This document shows, in pieces, positions 53,484 through 63,645 of a stretch of 64,000 nt of DNA. Source of the DNA: Caulobacter sp. NIBR2454 (GTDB lineage Bacteria; Pseudomonadota; Alphaproteobacteria; Caulobacterales; Caulobacteraceae); contig NZ_CP114871.1 in assembly GCF_027474405.1 (NCBI RefSeq), forward strand, positions 3,636,226 through 3,700,225. Reading direction: 5' to 3'. Numbering within the stretch: position 1 is the stretch's first letter; every line of letters starts with the position of its first letter. The notes under the pieces were generated by a model that was not told the DNA's origin, made no database searches, and was given only the letters and a program-made list of their open reading frames with translations. A program made the translations under genes and the position numbers.

Positions 53484-54575
53484 TTAGCGGCTGGCGGTCT
53501 GATGGACGGCGCCGGCGTCGGCGAAGCCTTGGCCGGACTTGTCGCGGACATCGACCTTCACCTCGACCGAAAGACCGGGGCGCAGACCGCCGGCGGCTGT
53601 TCCCTTACGCTCCACAGCGATGCGAACCGGCAGGCGCTGGGTGATCTTGGTGAAGTTGCCCACGGCGTTCTCGACCGGGATCAGGGCGAACTCCTGTCCG
53701 GTGGCGGGCGCGAAGCTTTCGACCTTGCCTTCGATCTTCTCCTTGCCGAAGGCGTCGGCCTTGATCTCGACCGGCTGGCCGATGCGCAGGCGTGCGACCT
53801 GCGTCTCCTTGAAATTGGCGACGATGTAGGTCTGGCTTAGCGGCACCACCGACATCAGGGCCTGGCCCGGCTGGACCAGTTGGCCAGGTCGCAGCGAACG
53901 GGCGCCGACCACGCCGGCGACGGGAGCGCGGATGACGGTGCGCTCCAGATCGATGCGGGCCTGCTGCACGGCGGCCTGGGCGGCGACCGCCTGAGCCAAG
54001 GTCTGGGCGCGGGTCGAGCCGAGGGACTCGGCGGTGCGGCGCTCGGCCTCCAGCGCAGCCTGAGCCTGGGCGACAGCGGCGTCGGACTGCACCGTGCTGG
54101 CGCGTTCGGTCTGCAGTTTCTGGGTCGAGACCCAGCCTTGCTTGGCCAGAGCGTCATAGCGATTGAGATCGGCGCGAGCGCGGCTGGCGTCGGCGCGGGC
54201 GCTTTCCACACCGGCCGCACGCTGGGCGATCATCGCCTGTTCGAGGGCGGCGCGGTCGTCGACGTTCCGTACGGCGGCGTCGAGGGCGGCGGCGTTGGCC
54301 ATGGCCTGATCGAGCTTGGACTGGAAAGTGGAGGCGTCGATACGGGCCAGGACCTGTCCAGCCTGGACCTGCTGGTTATCGGCCACCAGGACCTCGGCCA
54401 CATAGCCGCCGACCTGCGGGCTGACCTGAACCGTGTCGGCCTGGACGAACGCGTTGTCGGTCGCCTCGAAGTGCTGCTTGTCGATCCACCACATGCCGCC
54501 GCCGATGACGACAGCCAAGGCCGTCGCGCCGGCGACAACCATCGGAACCAGCTTTTTCTTGCGAACTTCGGCCAT
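53484..54575 (-). CDS. emrA: EmrA-type membrane fusion protein (HlyD family)
   Basis: The 363-residue protein has one N-terminal membrane helix (residues 10-28), the lipoyl-like half-motifs DNAFVQADTVQVSPQVGGYV (in part) near residue 40 and VVGARSLRPGQLV near 225, a long coiled coil between them, and a beta-barrel segment SQTYIVANFKETQVARLRIG (in part). It bridges the inner membrane pump and the outer membrane channel. It is the first gene of the operon, and the two inverted repeats upstream are the likely control region. Confidence 0.9.
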   Translation of the reverse strand: MAEVRKKKLVPMVVAGATALAVVIGGGMWWIDKQHFEATDNAFVQADTVQVSPQVGGYVAEVLVADNQQVQAGQVLARIDASTFQSKLDQAMANAAALDAAVRNVDDRAALEQAMIAQRAAGVESARADASRARADLNRYDALAKQGWVSTQKLQTERASTVQSDAAVAQAQAALEAERRTAESLGSTRAQTLAQAVAAQAAVQQARIDLERTVIRAPVAGVVGARSLRPGQLVQPGQALMSVVPLSQTYIVANFKETQVARLRIGQPVEIKADAFGKEKIEGKVESFAPATGQEFALIPVENAVGNFTKITQRLPVRIAVERKGTAAGGLRPGLSVEVKVDVRDKSGQGFADAGAVHQTASR

Positions 54576-54599
54576 CGGCCCATCCCTCGGACGATCTTA

Positions 54600-54679
54600 A
54601 CGCTGCATAGACGCAGCGTCAGTCGGGGCTTTAAACCCCGTTTCGCTGCGATGCAATGAAAAATGGACGCGTGCGTCCA
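54600..54679. promoter_or_regulatory. emrA upstream region with two inverted repeats, TetR operator candidates
   Basis: ACGCTGC / GCAGCGT with a 6-base spacer lies at 54600-54619, 25 bases before the emrA ATG. TGGACGC / GCGTCCA with a 2-base spacer lies at 54664-54679. The second matches the T(A/G)GAC-N6-GTC(C/T)A shape common for TetR operators. The emrA promoter should lie in this region. Confidence 0.55.
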
Positions 54680-54757
54680 CTAATCAAGAAGCCATGACTA
54701 GGATTTTCGAACGGCGGGCGTCCGGGTACCGTGCGACCGCCCTTTCGGAGATGGTCC

Positions 54758-56038
54758 ATGCGCCGCCTGCTGACCGCCCTGCTGCTTTCCCTCTGCGCCG
54801 CCTTCCCGGCCGCCGCCCGCGCCCCGCTGGACGACGCGGCGACGGCTTATGTGAAGCTGGTCCTGGGCGTCGGGGAGCATGAAGACGGCTATGTGGACGC
54901 CTATTATGGCCCCGCCGACATTCGCGAGGCGGTGAAGGCGAGCAAGTCCAGCTTGCCCGCCCTGGCGGCGGAGGCCGACCGCCTGACGGCGGTGGTGGAG
55001 GCGGTCAATCCCAAGACACTGACCGACATCGAGAAGAAGCGCCGCGCCTTCCTCGCCGCCCAGATCAAGGCCGTGAAGTTCCGCATCGGCATGATCAATG
55101 GCGCCAAGCCGAGCTTCGCCGAAGAGGCGCAGGCCCTGTTCGGCGTCAATCCGCCGCTCAAGCCCCTGTCGGCCTACGACCCGCTCCTGGCCAGGATCGA
55201 GGCGGTGGTTCCCGGCGACGGGCCGCTGGCTGATCGGGTGGACGCCTTCAAGATGCGCTACGCCATCCCCAAGGACCGGCTGGAGCCGGTGATGCGCGCC
55301 GCCATCGCCGAATGCCGGGCGCGGACGGCCGCCCACATCCGGCTGCCGGCCGAGGAGTCCTTTGTCCTGGAGTTCGTCACTGACAAGAGCTGGTCCGGCT
55401 ACAACTGGTACCAGGGCAAGGCTCACAGTCTGATCCAGGTGAACACCGACCTGCCGATCTTCATCGACCGCGCGGTCGATCTGGGTTGCCACGAGGGCTA
55501 TCCTGGCCACCACACCCACAACGCCCTGCTCGAGGACCGGCTGGTCAGGGAGCGCGGTTGGGTCGAGTTCTCGGTCTATCCGCTGTTCTCGCCCCTATCC
55601 CTGATCGCCGAGGGCGAGGGCAACTACGGCATCGACCTGGCCTTCCCCGGCGAGCAACGCACGGCGTTCGAGGCCAAGACGCTCTACCCCCTGGCCGGCC
55701 TGGATCCCAAGACGGCCGCCGCCTACGGAACTCTGCGCGAGGCGCTGAGCGGGCTGGGCGGCGCGCGCCTGACCATCACGGCCGACCTGCTGAACGGCAA
55801 GATCGACCGGGAGACGGCCATCGGCCTTATGCAGAAGTACCAGCTGGTCTCACGCGCCCGCGCCGAACAGAGCATCCGCTTCTCGGAAGGCTATCGCAGC
55901 TATGTGCTGAACTACGTCACCGGCCAGGAGATGGTGAAGGCCAAGGTCGAGCGGGCTGGAAGCGACCCCGCCGCCCGCTGGAAGGCCATGGAGGCGATCC
56001 TGTCGGAACCGACCCTGCCGTCCGACCTGCTGGACTAG
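54758..56038 (+). CDS. DUF885 family exported protein (putative metallopeptidase)
   Basis: The 426-residue protein has a signal peptide ([20 protein letters not shown], about 20 residues after the start) and the zinc-ligand-like motif [11 protein letters not shown] near residue 245, typical of the DUF885 family, which resembles gluzincin peptidases. [15 protein letters not shown] near residue 48 and [20 protein letters not shown] (in part) near residue 210 are family-like. The substrate is unknown. Start ATG 54758; an upstream in-frame ATG at 54731 has no ribosome site. It is convergent with dut, overlapping by four bases. Confidence 0.82.
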   Translation: MRRLLTALLLSLCAAFPAAARAPLDDAATAYVKLVLGVGEHEDGYVDAYYGPADIREAVKASKSSLPALAAEADRLTAVVEAVNPKTLTDIEKKRRAFLAAQIKAVKFRIGMINGAKPSFAEEAQALFGVNPPLKPLSAYDPLLARIEAVVPGDGPLADRVDAFKMRYAIPKDRLEPVMRAAIAECRARTAAHIRLPAEESFVLEFVTDKSWSGYNWYQGKAHSLIQVNTDLPIFIDRAVDLGCHEGYPGHHTHNALLEDRLVRERGWVEFSVYPLFSPLSLIAEGEGNYGIDLAFPGEQRTAFEAKTLYPLAGLDPKTAAAYGTLREALSGLGGARLTITADLLNGKIDRETAIGLMQKYQLVSRARAEQSIRFSEGYRSYVLNYVTGQEMVKAKVERAGSDPAARWKAMEAILSEPTLPSDLLD

Positions 56039-56490
56039 CCCCGGCCGGTGGAGCCAAAGCCGCCGGCCCCGCGGGCGGTTTCTTCCAGGCTCTCAACTTC
56101 GCTCCAGGCGGCCTTGGCCACCGGAGCGATCACCAGCTGGGCGATGCGGTCGCCGCGGCGGATGATGAAGTCCTCTTCGCCGAGATTGATCAGGACGACC
56201 TTCACCTCGCCACGATAGTCGGCGTCGATGGTGCCCGGCGTGTTGAGGCAGGTGATCCCGGCCTTGGCGGCCAGGCCCGAACGGGGCCGCACCTGGGCCT
56301 CGAAACCCGCCGGCACGGCGAAGGACAGGCCCGTCGGGACCATGGCCCGGACGCCGGGTTTCAGGGTCATCGGCTCTTCGTCGGTCACCGCCGCCCGCAG
56401 GTCCATGCCCGCCGCGTGCTCGGTCTCATAGGCCGGCAGAGGCAGGCCTTCGGCGTGAGCGAGGCGGACAATGGGTATGGTCGGGGTCAT
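56035..56490 (-). CDS. dut: dUTP diphosphatase
   Basis: The 151-residue protein is the trimeric dUTPase that keeps uracil out of DNA. All five motifs are present: AAGMDLRAA near residue 26, RSGLAAKAG near 70, [13 protein letters not shown] near 82, [10 protein letters not shown] near 110, and the C-terminal GGFGSTGR near 143. Its start overlaps the coaBC stop by four bases, so coaBC-dut is a coupled pair, the usual bacterial order. The 3' end overlaps the DUF885 gene. Confidence 0.97.
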   Translation of the reverse strand: MTPTIPIVRLAHAEGLPLPAYETEHAAGMDLRAAVTDEEPMTLKPGVRAMVPTGLSFAVPAGFEAQVRPRSGLAAKAGITCLNTPGTIDADYRGEVKVVLINLGEEDFIIRRGDRIAQLVIAPVAKAAWSEVESLEETARGAGGFGSTGRG

Positions 56491-57677
56491 GCAAGGGCCT
56501 TTGAAATGCGTTCGGCGATCTGGCGGGCGACGGCGTCCTTGGATGCGCGGTCCCAGCGTTCGGTTTCGGTCTTGGTAATGAGAAGCACGGCGTTCTCCTC
56601 GCCGCCCATGACGCCGGGCTCGCTGACGTCATTGGCGATGATCCAGTCACAGCCCTTGCGCGCCAGCTTGGCGCGGGCATGGTTCTCGACGTCGTTGGTC
56701 TCGGCGGCGAAGCCGACCACCAGTTTCGGCCGCTGCGGACCGGAGGCGGCCAGGCTCGCCAGGATGTCGGGGTTTTCAACCAGATGCAGGGCGGGCGGGC
56801 CGTCCTTGCCCTTCTTCAGCTTGACGCCAAAGGCCTCGTCCGGCCGCCAGTCGGCGACGGCGGCCACGAACACAGCCACGTCCGCAGGCAGAGCGGACTG
56901 GCAGGCCGCGAGCATCTCACGCGCGCTCTCTACATCCACCCGTTTCACGCCGACGGGCGCGGGCAGGCCGGTGGGGCCGGAGACCAGGGTCACCTCGGCG
57001 CCCAGCCGCGCCAGGGCGGTCGCGATGGCGTAGCCCTGCTTGCCGCTGGAGCGGTTGGTCAGCAGGCGCACGGGGTCAATCGCCTCCACCGTGGGGCCGG
57101 CGGTGACCAGGGCGCGCTTGCCGGCCAGCGGCCGATCGCCTTCCAGCAGACCCATCACGGCCTGAAAGATCACGGGCGGCTCGGCCAGGCGGCCTTCGCC
57201 GAACTCGCCGCAGGCCATGGCGCCTTCGTCCGGCCCCACAAAGGCGACCCCGTCGGCCTTCAACTGCGCCAGGTTCCGTTTGGTGGCGGGATGCTCCCAC
57301 ATGCGAACGTTCATGGCCGGCGCCATCAGGATCGGCGTGTCGGTGGCCAGCAGGGTGGTGGAGGCCAGATCGTCCGCCCGGCCCGTGGCGGCCTTGGCCA
57401 TCAGGTCGGCGGTGGCCGGCGCGACCACGATCAGGTCGGCCGAGCGCGACAGCTCGATATGGCCCATCTCCGCTTCGTCGGTGAGGGAGAATAGCTCCGA
57501 ATAGACCTTGTCCTCGGCCAGGGCCGACAGCGACAGCGGGGTGACGAACTCGGCGCCGGCGCGGGTTAGGATCGGCCGCACGGCCACGCCCGCCTTGCGG
57601 AGCAGGCGGGTCAGCTCCAGCGCCTTGTAGGCCGCTATGCCGCCGCCAACGATCAGAAGGACGCGCTTCTCGCTCAA
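56487..57677 (-). CDS. coaBC: Bifunctional phosphopantothenoylcysteine decarboxylase / phosphopantothenate-cysteine ligase CoaBC
   Basis: The 396-residue protein performs two steps of coenzyme A synthesis. The N-terminal CoaC domain shows [19 protein letters not shown] (in part; His near residue 72), [13 protein letters not shown] near 120 and [13 protein letters not shown] near 155. The CoaB domain shows [20 protein letters not shown] (in part) near 190 and the lysine-rich LKKGKDGPP near 285. No ATG fits; TTG at 57677 has GGGAGG seven bases upstream, and TTG at 57683 is an alternative. It is coupled to dut. Confidence 0.93.
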   Translation of the reverse strand: MSEKRVLLIVGGGIAAYKALELTRLLRKAGVAVRPILTRAGAEFVTPLSLSALAEDKVYSELFSLTDEAEMGHIELSRSADLIVVAPATADLMAKAATGRADDLASTTLLATDTPILMAPAMNVRMWEHPATKRNLAQLKADGVAFVGPDEGAMACGEFGEGRLAEPPVIFQAVMGLLEGDRPLAGKRALVTAGPTVEAIDPVRLLTNRSSGKQGYAIATALARLGAEVTLVSGPTGLPAPVGVKRVDVESAREMLAACQSALPADVAVFVAAVADWRPDEAFGVKLKKGKDGPPALHLVENPDILASLAASGPQRPKLVVGFAAETNDVENHARAKLARKGCDWIIANDVSEPGVMGGEENAVLLITKTETERWDRASKDAVARQIAERISKALA

Positions 57678-57798
57678 GGCCAAGCCTCCCTGCGGGTTCG
57701 CCTGCGTCTTTAGGCGATGCCGCCCGCTGGACAAACGGCAAAGTTTGTTCTTACTTCGTTCCATAACACCCGTTTGGGTTGTAAATGCGGAGGAAGCG

Positions 57799-58335
57799 AT
57801 GGTTCTGAGTGTGTTCTCACCGGCGAAGACAGCAATTTATGTGTCAGCGCTCGTTCTTGCGGCCTGCGACGGCGGCGCGACCGCGATCCCCAGCCGTGAC
57901 CAGGCGACGACTTCTGGCCATACATCCGCGCCCGCAACCTACGAGCGGGCGGACGCGCGCGAGGCGCCCGTCCCCCAACTGGACGGCAAGCCCATCTGGA
58001 CCGCCAGCCGCCGCTACACCGCCGAAGAGAACGTTCAGCGGGCTTTCGAGCGCAATGGTGAGGACTTCGGCGCCAAGAGCCCGGAAGATTTCGCCCGCAT
58101 GGCCCGCGACTTCGTGGAGAACCCGCCCAAGGGGGTTCAGACTCTGAAGCGGGCCAACGGCGACGTCCTGATCTACGACGTCGGGGACAATGTCTTCGCC
58201 GTAGCGGCCAAGGACGGCACGCCGCGCACCATGTTCAGGCCGCGCGAGGGTGAGGCCTATTGGGCGGAACAGAAGACCAGGGAGGCTGAACGCTCCACTC
58301 GTCTGGCCCGTCGCGACCGCGGTCAGGCCGAATAG
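57799..58335 (+). CDS. Lipoprotein with a degenerate nuclease-toxin-like (BECR-fold) domain
   Basis: The 178-residue protein starts at ATG 57799 with GGAGGAAGCG before it and has a lipobox LVLAAC (Cys near residue 22). Residues about 85-165 (GEDFGAKSPEDFARMARDF, then NPPKGVQTLKRANGDVLIYD, then AAKDGTPRTMFRPREGEAYW) match the pattern of C-terminal domains in filamentous-haemagglutinin/CDI-type toxins with the barnase-EndoU-like fold. Those usually start HxxxHG; here the place reads AFERNG, so both histidines are missing. It may be a non-catalytic domain used for binding. No immunity gene is adjacent. The domain call is from pattern memory only. Confidence 0.5.
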   Translation: MVLSVFSPAKTAIYVSALVLAACDGGATAIPSRDQATTSGHTSAPATYERADAREAPVPQLDGKPIWTASRRYTAEENVQRAFERNGEDFGAKSPEDFARMARDFVENPPKGVQTLKRANGDVLIYDVGDNVFAVAAKDGTPRTMFRPREGEAYWAEQKTREAERSTRLARRDRGQAE

Positions 58336-58337
58336 GC

Positions 58338-59840
58338 TCAGCCGAACCAGAGCGCGACGAGGAAGGCGACCCCGGCGGTCGCCGCTCCCACCGCGAACCA
58401 GACCAGGGCCGGGGCGCCGCGATCCGGGGCCACGACCACCGTCGTCTGGCCGCCCTCCGCGAGGCGGCGCAGAGAGCGCATGGCCGCAACCGCGTCGTCG
58501 ACGAAGTCACGGACCTTGGCCACGGGCGAAAGCTCGCGGGTGATCCAGCGGCGCACCACCGGGTCTGCCGCGGCCCAAAGGTCGTGGCTGGGATCCAGGC
58601 GGCGGGCGACGCCCTCCACCGTGACCATGGTCTTTTGGAGCAGCACAAGTTCGGGGCGCAAGCGCATGTCGAACAGGGCGGTGATCTCGAACAACTGGGC
58701 CAGCAGGCGGCCCATGGAGACTTCGTTGGCCGGCCGGCCGAACACGGCCTCCCCCACAGCCCGCAGGGCCTGAGCGAAAGCGTTGACGTCATGGGTCAGA
58801 GGCACATAGCCGGCGTCGAAATGGACCTGAGCCACACGAACATAGTCGCGTTGCAGGAAGCCATAGAGAATTTCGGCCAGATACTTCCGCTCGGCTGGAC
58901 CCAATCGCCCGACGATGCCGAAATCCACCGCCGTCAGGATAGAGGGCGCGGCCACGAAGAGATTGCCCTCGTGCAGATCAGCGTGGAAGACGCCGTGGTC
59001 GAGGGCCTGGGACAGAAAGGCGCGGATCAGGTTGTCGGCCAGCAGGGACCGGTCCAGGCCCGGCTGGTCGAGGGCGGCGGCTTCTGACAGGGCCAAACCC
59101 GTAGCCCATTCCAGGGTCAGGGCGCGTTTGCCGACGCCGTCCCAGACCACGGCCGGCGCGCGCATGTAGCCGTCGCGATTCATCACCTCACCCAGCTCGG
59201 CGGCGGCCGCCGCCTCCAGGCGCAGATCCAGCTCGAGCACCAGGGAGCGGATCACCGTCTCCACGAACAGCACCGGCTCCAGCCGGCGCGATGCGGGGGC
59301 GAAGCGTTCGGCCAGACGGGCGGCCAGGCGCAGGGCGGCGGACTCGTCGGCCACGCGACGTTCGATGCCGGGGCGCAGGACCTTCACCGCCACCTTGCGG
59401 CCATCCGGCAGGGTCGCGGGATGGGCTTGGGCGATGGAAGCGGCGGCGATCGGCGGACCAAAGCTGGTGAAGGCCTCGCTTACTGGGCGGCCCAGCGCCC
59501 GCTCGACCTCGGCGCGGGCGATCTCCAGGGGGAAGGGATCGAGGCGATCCTTCAGACGGCCGAGGTCTTCGGCGAACTGCGTCCCGAACATATCGGCGCG
59601 GGTCGACAGGAACTGGCCCAGTTTGATGGCCACGGGGCCCAGCTTCTCCAGCGAGCGCGCCAGGCGCTGACCGGGGCGGCCATACTTGGCCTCCATGCCC
59701 GAGAACAGGCGGATGAACCGGGCCAGCGCCTTGAGCGACGGCGGCAGGATCGGGTCGAGCTCGCGCGGGATGAGGGCGTCGGCGCGGGCCAGCGCCCAGC
59801 CGGCGGCCAGCAGCCGGAAGAAGGCGGCGATCTGGCCCAT
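58338..59840 (-). CDS. ubiB: 2-polyprenylphenol 6-hydroxylase accessory protein UbiB (ABC1/ADCK kinase-like)
   Basis: The 500-residue protein has the UbiB kinase-like fold: KxGQ motif AIKLGQFLSTRADM near residue 70, alanine-rich loop PIAAASIAQAHPA near 130, VAVKVLRPG near 150, HADLHEGN near 285 and DFGIVGRLG near 305, and two C-terminal membrane helices (residues 455-498). It is needed for ubiquinone synthesis and probably extracts or presents lipid intermediates. The gene follows ubiE by four bases on the same strand, and its stop lies two bases from the lipoprotein gene on the other strand. Confidence 0.93.
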   Translation of the reverse strand: MGQIAAFFRLLAAGWALARADALIPRELDPILPPSLKALARFIRLFSGMEAKYGRPGQRLARSLEKLGPVAIKLGQFLSTRADMFGTQFAEDLGRLKDRLDPFPLEIARAEVERALGRPVSEAFTSFGPPIAAASIAQAHPATLPDGRKVAVKVLRPGIERRVADESAALRLAARLAERFAPASRRLEPVLFVETVIRSLVLELDLRLEAAAAAELGEVMNRDGYMRAPAVVWDGVGKRALTLEWATGLALSEAAALDQPGLDRSLLADNLIRAFLSQALDHGVFHADLHEGNLFVAAPSILTAVDFGIVGRLGPAERKYLAEILYGFLQRDYVRVAQVHFDAGYVPLTHDVNAFAQALRAVGEAVFGRPANEVSMGRLLAQLFEITALFDMRLRPELVLLQKTMVTVEGVARRLDPSHDLWAAADPVVRRWITRELSPVAKVRDFVDDAVAAMRSLRRLAEGGQTTVVVAPDRGAPALVWFAVGAATAGVAFLVALWFG

Positions 59841-59844
59841 GCGG

Positions 59845-60603
59845 CTAGAGCTTCCAGCCCTGGTGCAGCGCGGCGACGCCGCCGATGAAGTTGGTGATGG
59901 TCACGCGGCCAAAGCCCGCAGTCTCCATCATGCCGGCGAAGGTGCGCTGATCGGGGAAGCGGCGGATGCTTTCGACTAGGTACTGATAGGCGTCGCGGTC
60001 CTTGGCGACCCATTCGCCGACCTGCGGGATCACCTTGAAAGAATAGGCGTCATAGGCCTTTTGCAGCGCCTCGGTGGTCGGGCGCGAGAACTCAAGGCAC
60101 AGGAACCGGCCGCCGGGCTTGAGCACCCGGCGCGCGTCACGCAGAGCCGCGTCGATGTCGGTGACGTTACGGATGCCGAAGCTGATCACATAGGCGTCGG
60201 CGAAATTGTCCGGCAGGGGCAAGTGCTGGGCGTCGCCCACGGCCCAGGCCATTTCAGGCTCCGAGCCCTTTTCACGACCGGCGGCGATCATTTCGGCGTT
60301 GTAGTCGACCACGAAGACGCGTGCGTCGGGGCCGCCCCGGCGCTCCTGGGCGGCGCGGGCCATCTTGGAGAAGCGGCGGGCCATGTCGCCGGTGCCCCCC
60401 GCGCAATCGACGATCACCTCGCCCGGCTGAGGATTGAGGCGGGCGGCGACGGCGTCCTTCCACAGTCGGTGGACGCCCCCGCTCATCAGGTCGTTCATCA
60501 AGTCGTAGTTCTTGGCGACGCGGTCGAAGACGCCGCGAACGAGTTTCGGCTTTTCGGCCGGATCGACGTCCTGATATCCGAAGCTGGCGGAGCTCTTGGT
60601 CAT
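59845..60603 (-). CDS. ubiE: Ubiquinone/menaquinone C-methyltransferase UbiE
   Basis: The 252-residue SAM methyltransferase starts at ATG 60603 ([13 protein letters not shown]). Motif [14 protein letters not shown] lies near residue 75, [12 protein letters not shown] near 105 and LEFSRP near 185. It methylates the demethyl quinone ring in the ubiquinone pathway, in line with ubiB next to it. The ATG lacks a strong ribosome site, and a longer in-frame start exists 36 bases upstream. The 57-base gap to mutM is divergent. Confidence 0.95.
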   Translation of the reverse strand: MTKSSASFGYQDVDPAEKPKLVRGVFDRVAKNYDLMNDLMSGGVHRLWKDAVAARLNPQPGEVIVDCAGGTGDMARRFSKMARAAQERRGGPDARVFVVDYNAEMIAAGREKGSEPEMAWAVGDAQHLPLPDNFADAYVISFGIRNVTDIDAALRDARRVLKPGGRFLCLEFSRPTTEALQKAYDAYSFKVIPQVGEWVAKDRDAYQYLVESIRRFPDQRTFAGMMETAGFGRVTITNFIGGVAALHQGWKL

Positions 60604-60660
60604 GGCGGCAGCTTTAGACCGGCGGGCCCGCCGCGTCATCTATTAGAGACAAGGGAATTC

Positions 60661-61524
60661 ATGCCCGAACTGCCCGAAGTCGAGACGGTCCGCCGGGGCC
60701 TGGAGCCCGTCCTGGCCGGGGCGCGGCTGAAGCGGGTCAAGGCCAACCGGCCCGATCTGCGCTTTCCCCTGCCTGACGGCTTCGTCCAGCGCCTGACCGG
60801 AGCGACCGTCCTGAAACTGGATCGGCGCGCCAAGTATCTGCTGATGCCGCTGGACCGTGGCGACACCCTGGTGGCGCACTTGGGCATGACGGGCCGGTTC
60901 GAGATCGAGGATCATGGCCGCACCGTCACGCCGGGCGAGTTCGTCGAGACCGTCCTGCCCTCGCAAAAGCACGCCCATGTGGTGTTCGAGACCGAGGCGG
61001 GCGTGAAGATCACCTATTACGACCCGCGTCGCTTCGGCTTCATGGACCTGATCCCCACCGAACAACTGGCCGAGCACCCGTGGTTCAAGGGCATGGGTCC
61101 CGAACCCCTGGGGCCGGATCTGGACGCCGAGGTCCTCGTGAAGGCCTTCAAGGGGCGCAAACAGGGACCCAAGACCCTGCTGCTGGACCAGCGTATCGTG
61201 GCGGGGCTGGGCAATATCTATGTGTGCGAAGCGCTGAACCGTTCCCGCATCTCGCCTTTCAAGTCGGCGGGCGGCATAGCCCGAAAGCGGCTGGAGCCCC
61301 TGGTGACCATCATCAAGGACGTTCTGGCGGAAGCGGTTGAGGCCGGCGGCTCGACCCTGAAGGACTTCGCGGCCACCGATGGGGCGCTTGGCTATTTCCA
61401 GCATCGCTTCCGGGTCTATGACCGGGAGGGCGAGCCGTGCCTTAATGACGGCTGCAAGGGCGTCATCGACCGGCAGGTGCAGGCGGGACGATCCACATTC
61501 TATTGTCCCGTGTGTCAGGTCTGA
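60661..61524 (+). CDS. mutM: Formamidopyrimidine-DNA glycosylase
   Basis: The 287-residue glycosylase removes 8-oxoguanine and formamidopyrimidines. The N-terminal PELPEVETVRRGL carries the catalytic proline and glutamate; LGMTGRF near residue 75 and GPKTLLLDQRIVAGLGNIYV (in part) near residue 168 are diagnostic. The zinc finger is intact: CLNDGC near residue 260, and CPVCQ at the C-terminus, with RQVQAGRSTFYCP between. It is divergent from ubiE and the TraB-family gene starts five bases after its stop. Confidence 0.97.
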   Translation: MPELPEVETVRRGLEPVLAGARLKRVKANRPDLRFPLPDGFVQRLTGATVLKLDRRAKYLLMPLDRGDTLVAHLGMTGRFEIEDHGRTVTPGEFVETVLPSQKHAHVVFETEAGVKITYYDPRRFGFMDLIPTEQLAEHPWFKGMGPEPLGPDLDAEVLVKAFKGRKQGPKTLLLDQRIVAGLGNIYVCEALNRSRISPFKSAGGIARKRLEPLVTIIKDVLAEAVEAGGSTLKDFAATDGALGYFQHRFRVYDREGEPCLNDGCKGVIDRQVQAGRSTFYCPVCQV

Positions 61525-61528
61525 TCGA

Positions 61529-62401
61529 TTGGTCCGCTCCCTCGTCTCGCTTTGCGCGCTTTTCCTCGCCGCCTGCTCGCTTCCGTCCAGCGCCGCCGCC
61601 ATGCCGCCGGTATGGATCGTGCGCGACGCCGACTCCGAGATCGTGATCTTCGGATCCATGCATATCCTGCCCCCGGGGGTGGACTGGCGGCCGGACGCGC
61701 TCGACGCCGCCCTGGCCAAGGCCGACGACCTGTGGTTCGAGCTGCCCATGGACGCCGCCAGCCAAGCCCAGGTGGGCCAAGCCGCTATGGCCCGCGGCTA
61801 CCTGCCCGCCGGCCAGACCCTGACCGGGCTGCTCGGCCCCGCGGACGGCGCGCGGCTGCGCAAGACCGCCGAGGACCTGGGGCTGCCTATGGCGGTGCTT
61901 CAGTATCTGCAGCCGTGGCTGGCGGAGGTGTCCCTGGCCAACGCCATGTTCATGCAGAGCAGCGCCAGCAGGGCCGAAGGCGTGGAGACGGTGATCGAGC
62001 GCACGGCTCCCGCCTCGGCGGCGCGGCGTGCGTTCGAGACCCCAGAACAGCAGATCGCCATCCTGGCCGACACGCCCCAGGAAGCACAGGTCGCTTCCCT
62101 GCGCCAGACTCTCGATGAACTGGCCGAAGGTCCCGGCGCCTATGACGAGCTGGTCCAGGCCTGGGCCGCCGGCGACATCCGCACCCTGGAGACCGAGGCC
62201 CTGGATCCCATCCGCGAGGCGTCGCCCGTGCTCTATCGCCGCCTGATCGTCGATCGAAACACCCGGTGGATCGAGACGATCAAGGCCCGCATGGCCGGGT
62301 CAGGCGAGACGGTGATCGTGGTCGGCGCCGGCCATCTGGTGGGCCGCGACGGACTGCCCGCCCGCCTTCGGGCGCTAGGATTCAAGGTCGAAGGTCCTTA
62401 G
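61529..62401 (+). CDS. TraB/GumN family lipoprotein
   Basis: The 290-residue protein starts with TTG at 61529, four bases after the mutM stop; no ATG gives a good fit. The signal ends in a lipobox ALFLAACS (Cys near residue 14). The TraB domain shows [14 protein letters not shown] near residue 38 and the C-terminal [20 protein letters not shown] (in part) near residue 265, with the conserved histidines. The family includes peptide-pheromone-degrading proteins and putative metal-dependent proteases; its role here is unknown. It is probably in one transcript with mutM. Confidence 0.8.
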   Translation: MVRSLVSLCALFLAACSLPSSAAAMPPVWIVRDADSEIVIFGSMHILPPGVDWRPDALDAALAKADDLWFELPMDAASQAQVGQAAMARGYLPAGQTLTGLLGPADGARLRKTAEDLGLPMAVLQYLQPWLAEVSLANAMFMQSSASRAEGVETVIERTAPASAARRAFETPEQQIAILADTPQEAQVASLRQTLDELAEGPGAYDELVQAWAAGDIRTLETEALDPIREASPVLYRRLIVDRNTRWIETIKARMAGSGETVIVVGAGHLVGRDGLPARLRALGFKVEGP

Positions 62402-62445
62402 ACCTCGGCCGAATAATAAGCCGACATAATAAAAAGGAACCCGCC

Positions 62446-63222
62446 ATGGCCTATGAGACCCTGATCGTGGAGATCTCCGACGGCGTCGCCCTGATCCGCC
62501 TGAACCGGCCGGACGCCCTGAACGCGCTCAACACCGCTCTGCTGGCCGAGCTAGGCCAGGCCCTGGCCGCCGCGGAGGCCGACGAGGCCGTAGGCTGCGT
62601 GGTGCTGACCGGCTCGGCCAAGGCCTTCGCGGCCGGGGCCGACATCAAGGAGATGGCCGGCCAGTCCTATGCGGACATGTTCAAGGCCGACTTCTTCACC
62701 GCCGGCGCCAATGCGATCGAGCGCTTCCGCAAACCGATCATTGCGGCGGTCTCCGGCTACGCCCTGGGCGGCGGCTGCGAACTGGCCATGATGTGCGACT
62801 TCATCATCGCCGCCGACAGCGCCAAGTTCGGCCAACCCGAGATCAACCTGGGCGTCGCCCCCGGCATCGGCGGCACACAGCGCCTGACACGTCTGGTGGG
62901 CAAGTCCAAGGCCATGGACATGATCCTGACCGGCCGGATGATGGACGCCGCCGAGGCCGAGCGCGCGGGCCTGGTCAGCCGGGTGGTTCCCGCCGACGGA
63001 TTGATCGAAGAGGTGATGACCATCGCGCGCAAGATCGCCAGCCAATCGCCCCTGGCGGTGATGATGAACAAGGAACTGGTCGAGGCCGCGTACGAGACCA
63101 CCCTGACCCAGGGGGTGAAGCTGGAGCGGCGACTGTTCCACTCCCTCTTCGCCTTCGAGGATCAGAAGGAGGGCATGGGGGCCTTCGTCGAAAAGCGGAA
63201 GCCGGCGTTCAAAGGCCGCTGA
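62446..63222 (+). CDS. Enoyl-CoA hydratase (crotonase family)
   Basis: The 258-residue protein is standard crotonase length. [13 protein letters not shown] near residue 65 forms the oxyanion hole loop and [20 protein letters not shown] (in part) near residue 127 carries the first catalytic Glu; the second Glu is expected near EINLG..A.R. It hydrates 2-enoyl-CoA in beta-oxidation. The ATG at 62446 follows AAAAAGGAACCC. The gene lies between TraB-like and rpsT, and in Caulobacter relatives it is the usual gene before rpsT. Confidence 0.9.
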   Translation: MAYETLIVEISDGVALIRLNRPDALNALNTALLAELGQALAAAEADEAVGCVVLTGSAKAFAAGADIKEMAGQSYADMFKADFFTAGANAIERFRKPIIAAVSGYALGGGCELAMMCDFIIAADSAKFGQPEINLGVAPGIGGTQRLTRLVGKSKAMDMILTGRMMDAAEAERAGLVSRVVPADGLIEEVMTIARKIASQSPLAVMMNKELVEAAYETTLTQGVKLERRLFHSLFAFEDQKEGMGAFVEKRKPAFKGR

Positions 63223-63228
63223 TGCGCG

Positions 63229-63257
63229 TTGACCGGCGCTTGGCCTTCGGCTATATG
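63229..63257 (+). promoter_or_regulatory. rpsT promoter
   Basis: TTGACC (63229-63234) and TATATG (63252-63257) are separated by 17 bases, an ideal sigma-70-type spacing. GCTATATG at 63250-63257 also fits the Caulobacter housekeeping -10 consensus. The start point should be near 63264, leaving a leader of about 60 bases before the rpsT ATG. Confidence 0.75.
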
Positions 63258-63327
63258 CGCCCGCTCTGATTTGCCGCGCCCAGGATGCCAGTCTTGAGCG
63301 CTTGTCCGTTTGAAGGTCCAAAGCCCT

Positions 63328-63600
63328 ATGGCCAATAATCCCGGCGCCAAGAAGGCGATCCGCAAGATCGAACGCCGCACCGAAGTGAACAAGGCTCGCC
63401 GCTCGCGCGTCCGCACGTTCCTGCGCAAGTTCGAAGACGCGCTCGCCGCTGGCGATGCTGGCCAAGCCAAGGCCGCTTTCGTTGAGGCTCAATCGGAGCT
63501 GATGCGCGCGGTGTCCAAGGGCGTGGTTCACAAGAACACCGGCGCCCGCAAGGTTTCGCGTCTGGCCGCCCAGCTCAAGAAGCTGGCGACCGCCGCCTAA
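63328..63600 (+). CDS. rpsT: 30S ribosomal protein S20
   Basis: The 90-residue product is the expected length. It starts [20 protein letters not shown] and has the conserved basic-rich [15 protein letters not shown] near residue 20-34 and the C-terminal [14 protein letters not shown]20 binds 16S rRNA in the 30S body. Start ATG 63328 was chosen by homology. A clear promoter lies 70-100 bases upstream and a terminator 46 bases downstream, so the gene is its own transcript. Confidence 0.97.
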   Translation: MANNPGAKKAIRKIERRTEVNKARRSRVRTFLRKFEDALAAGDAGQAKAAFVEAQSELMRAVSKGVVHKNTGARKVSRLAAQLKKLATAA

Positions 63601-63645
63601 AAAACAACCGGCGCCTTACCGCGCCCGGACTTTCTACGATTTTGA

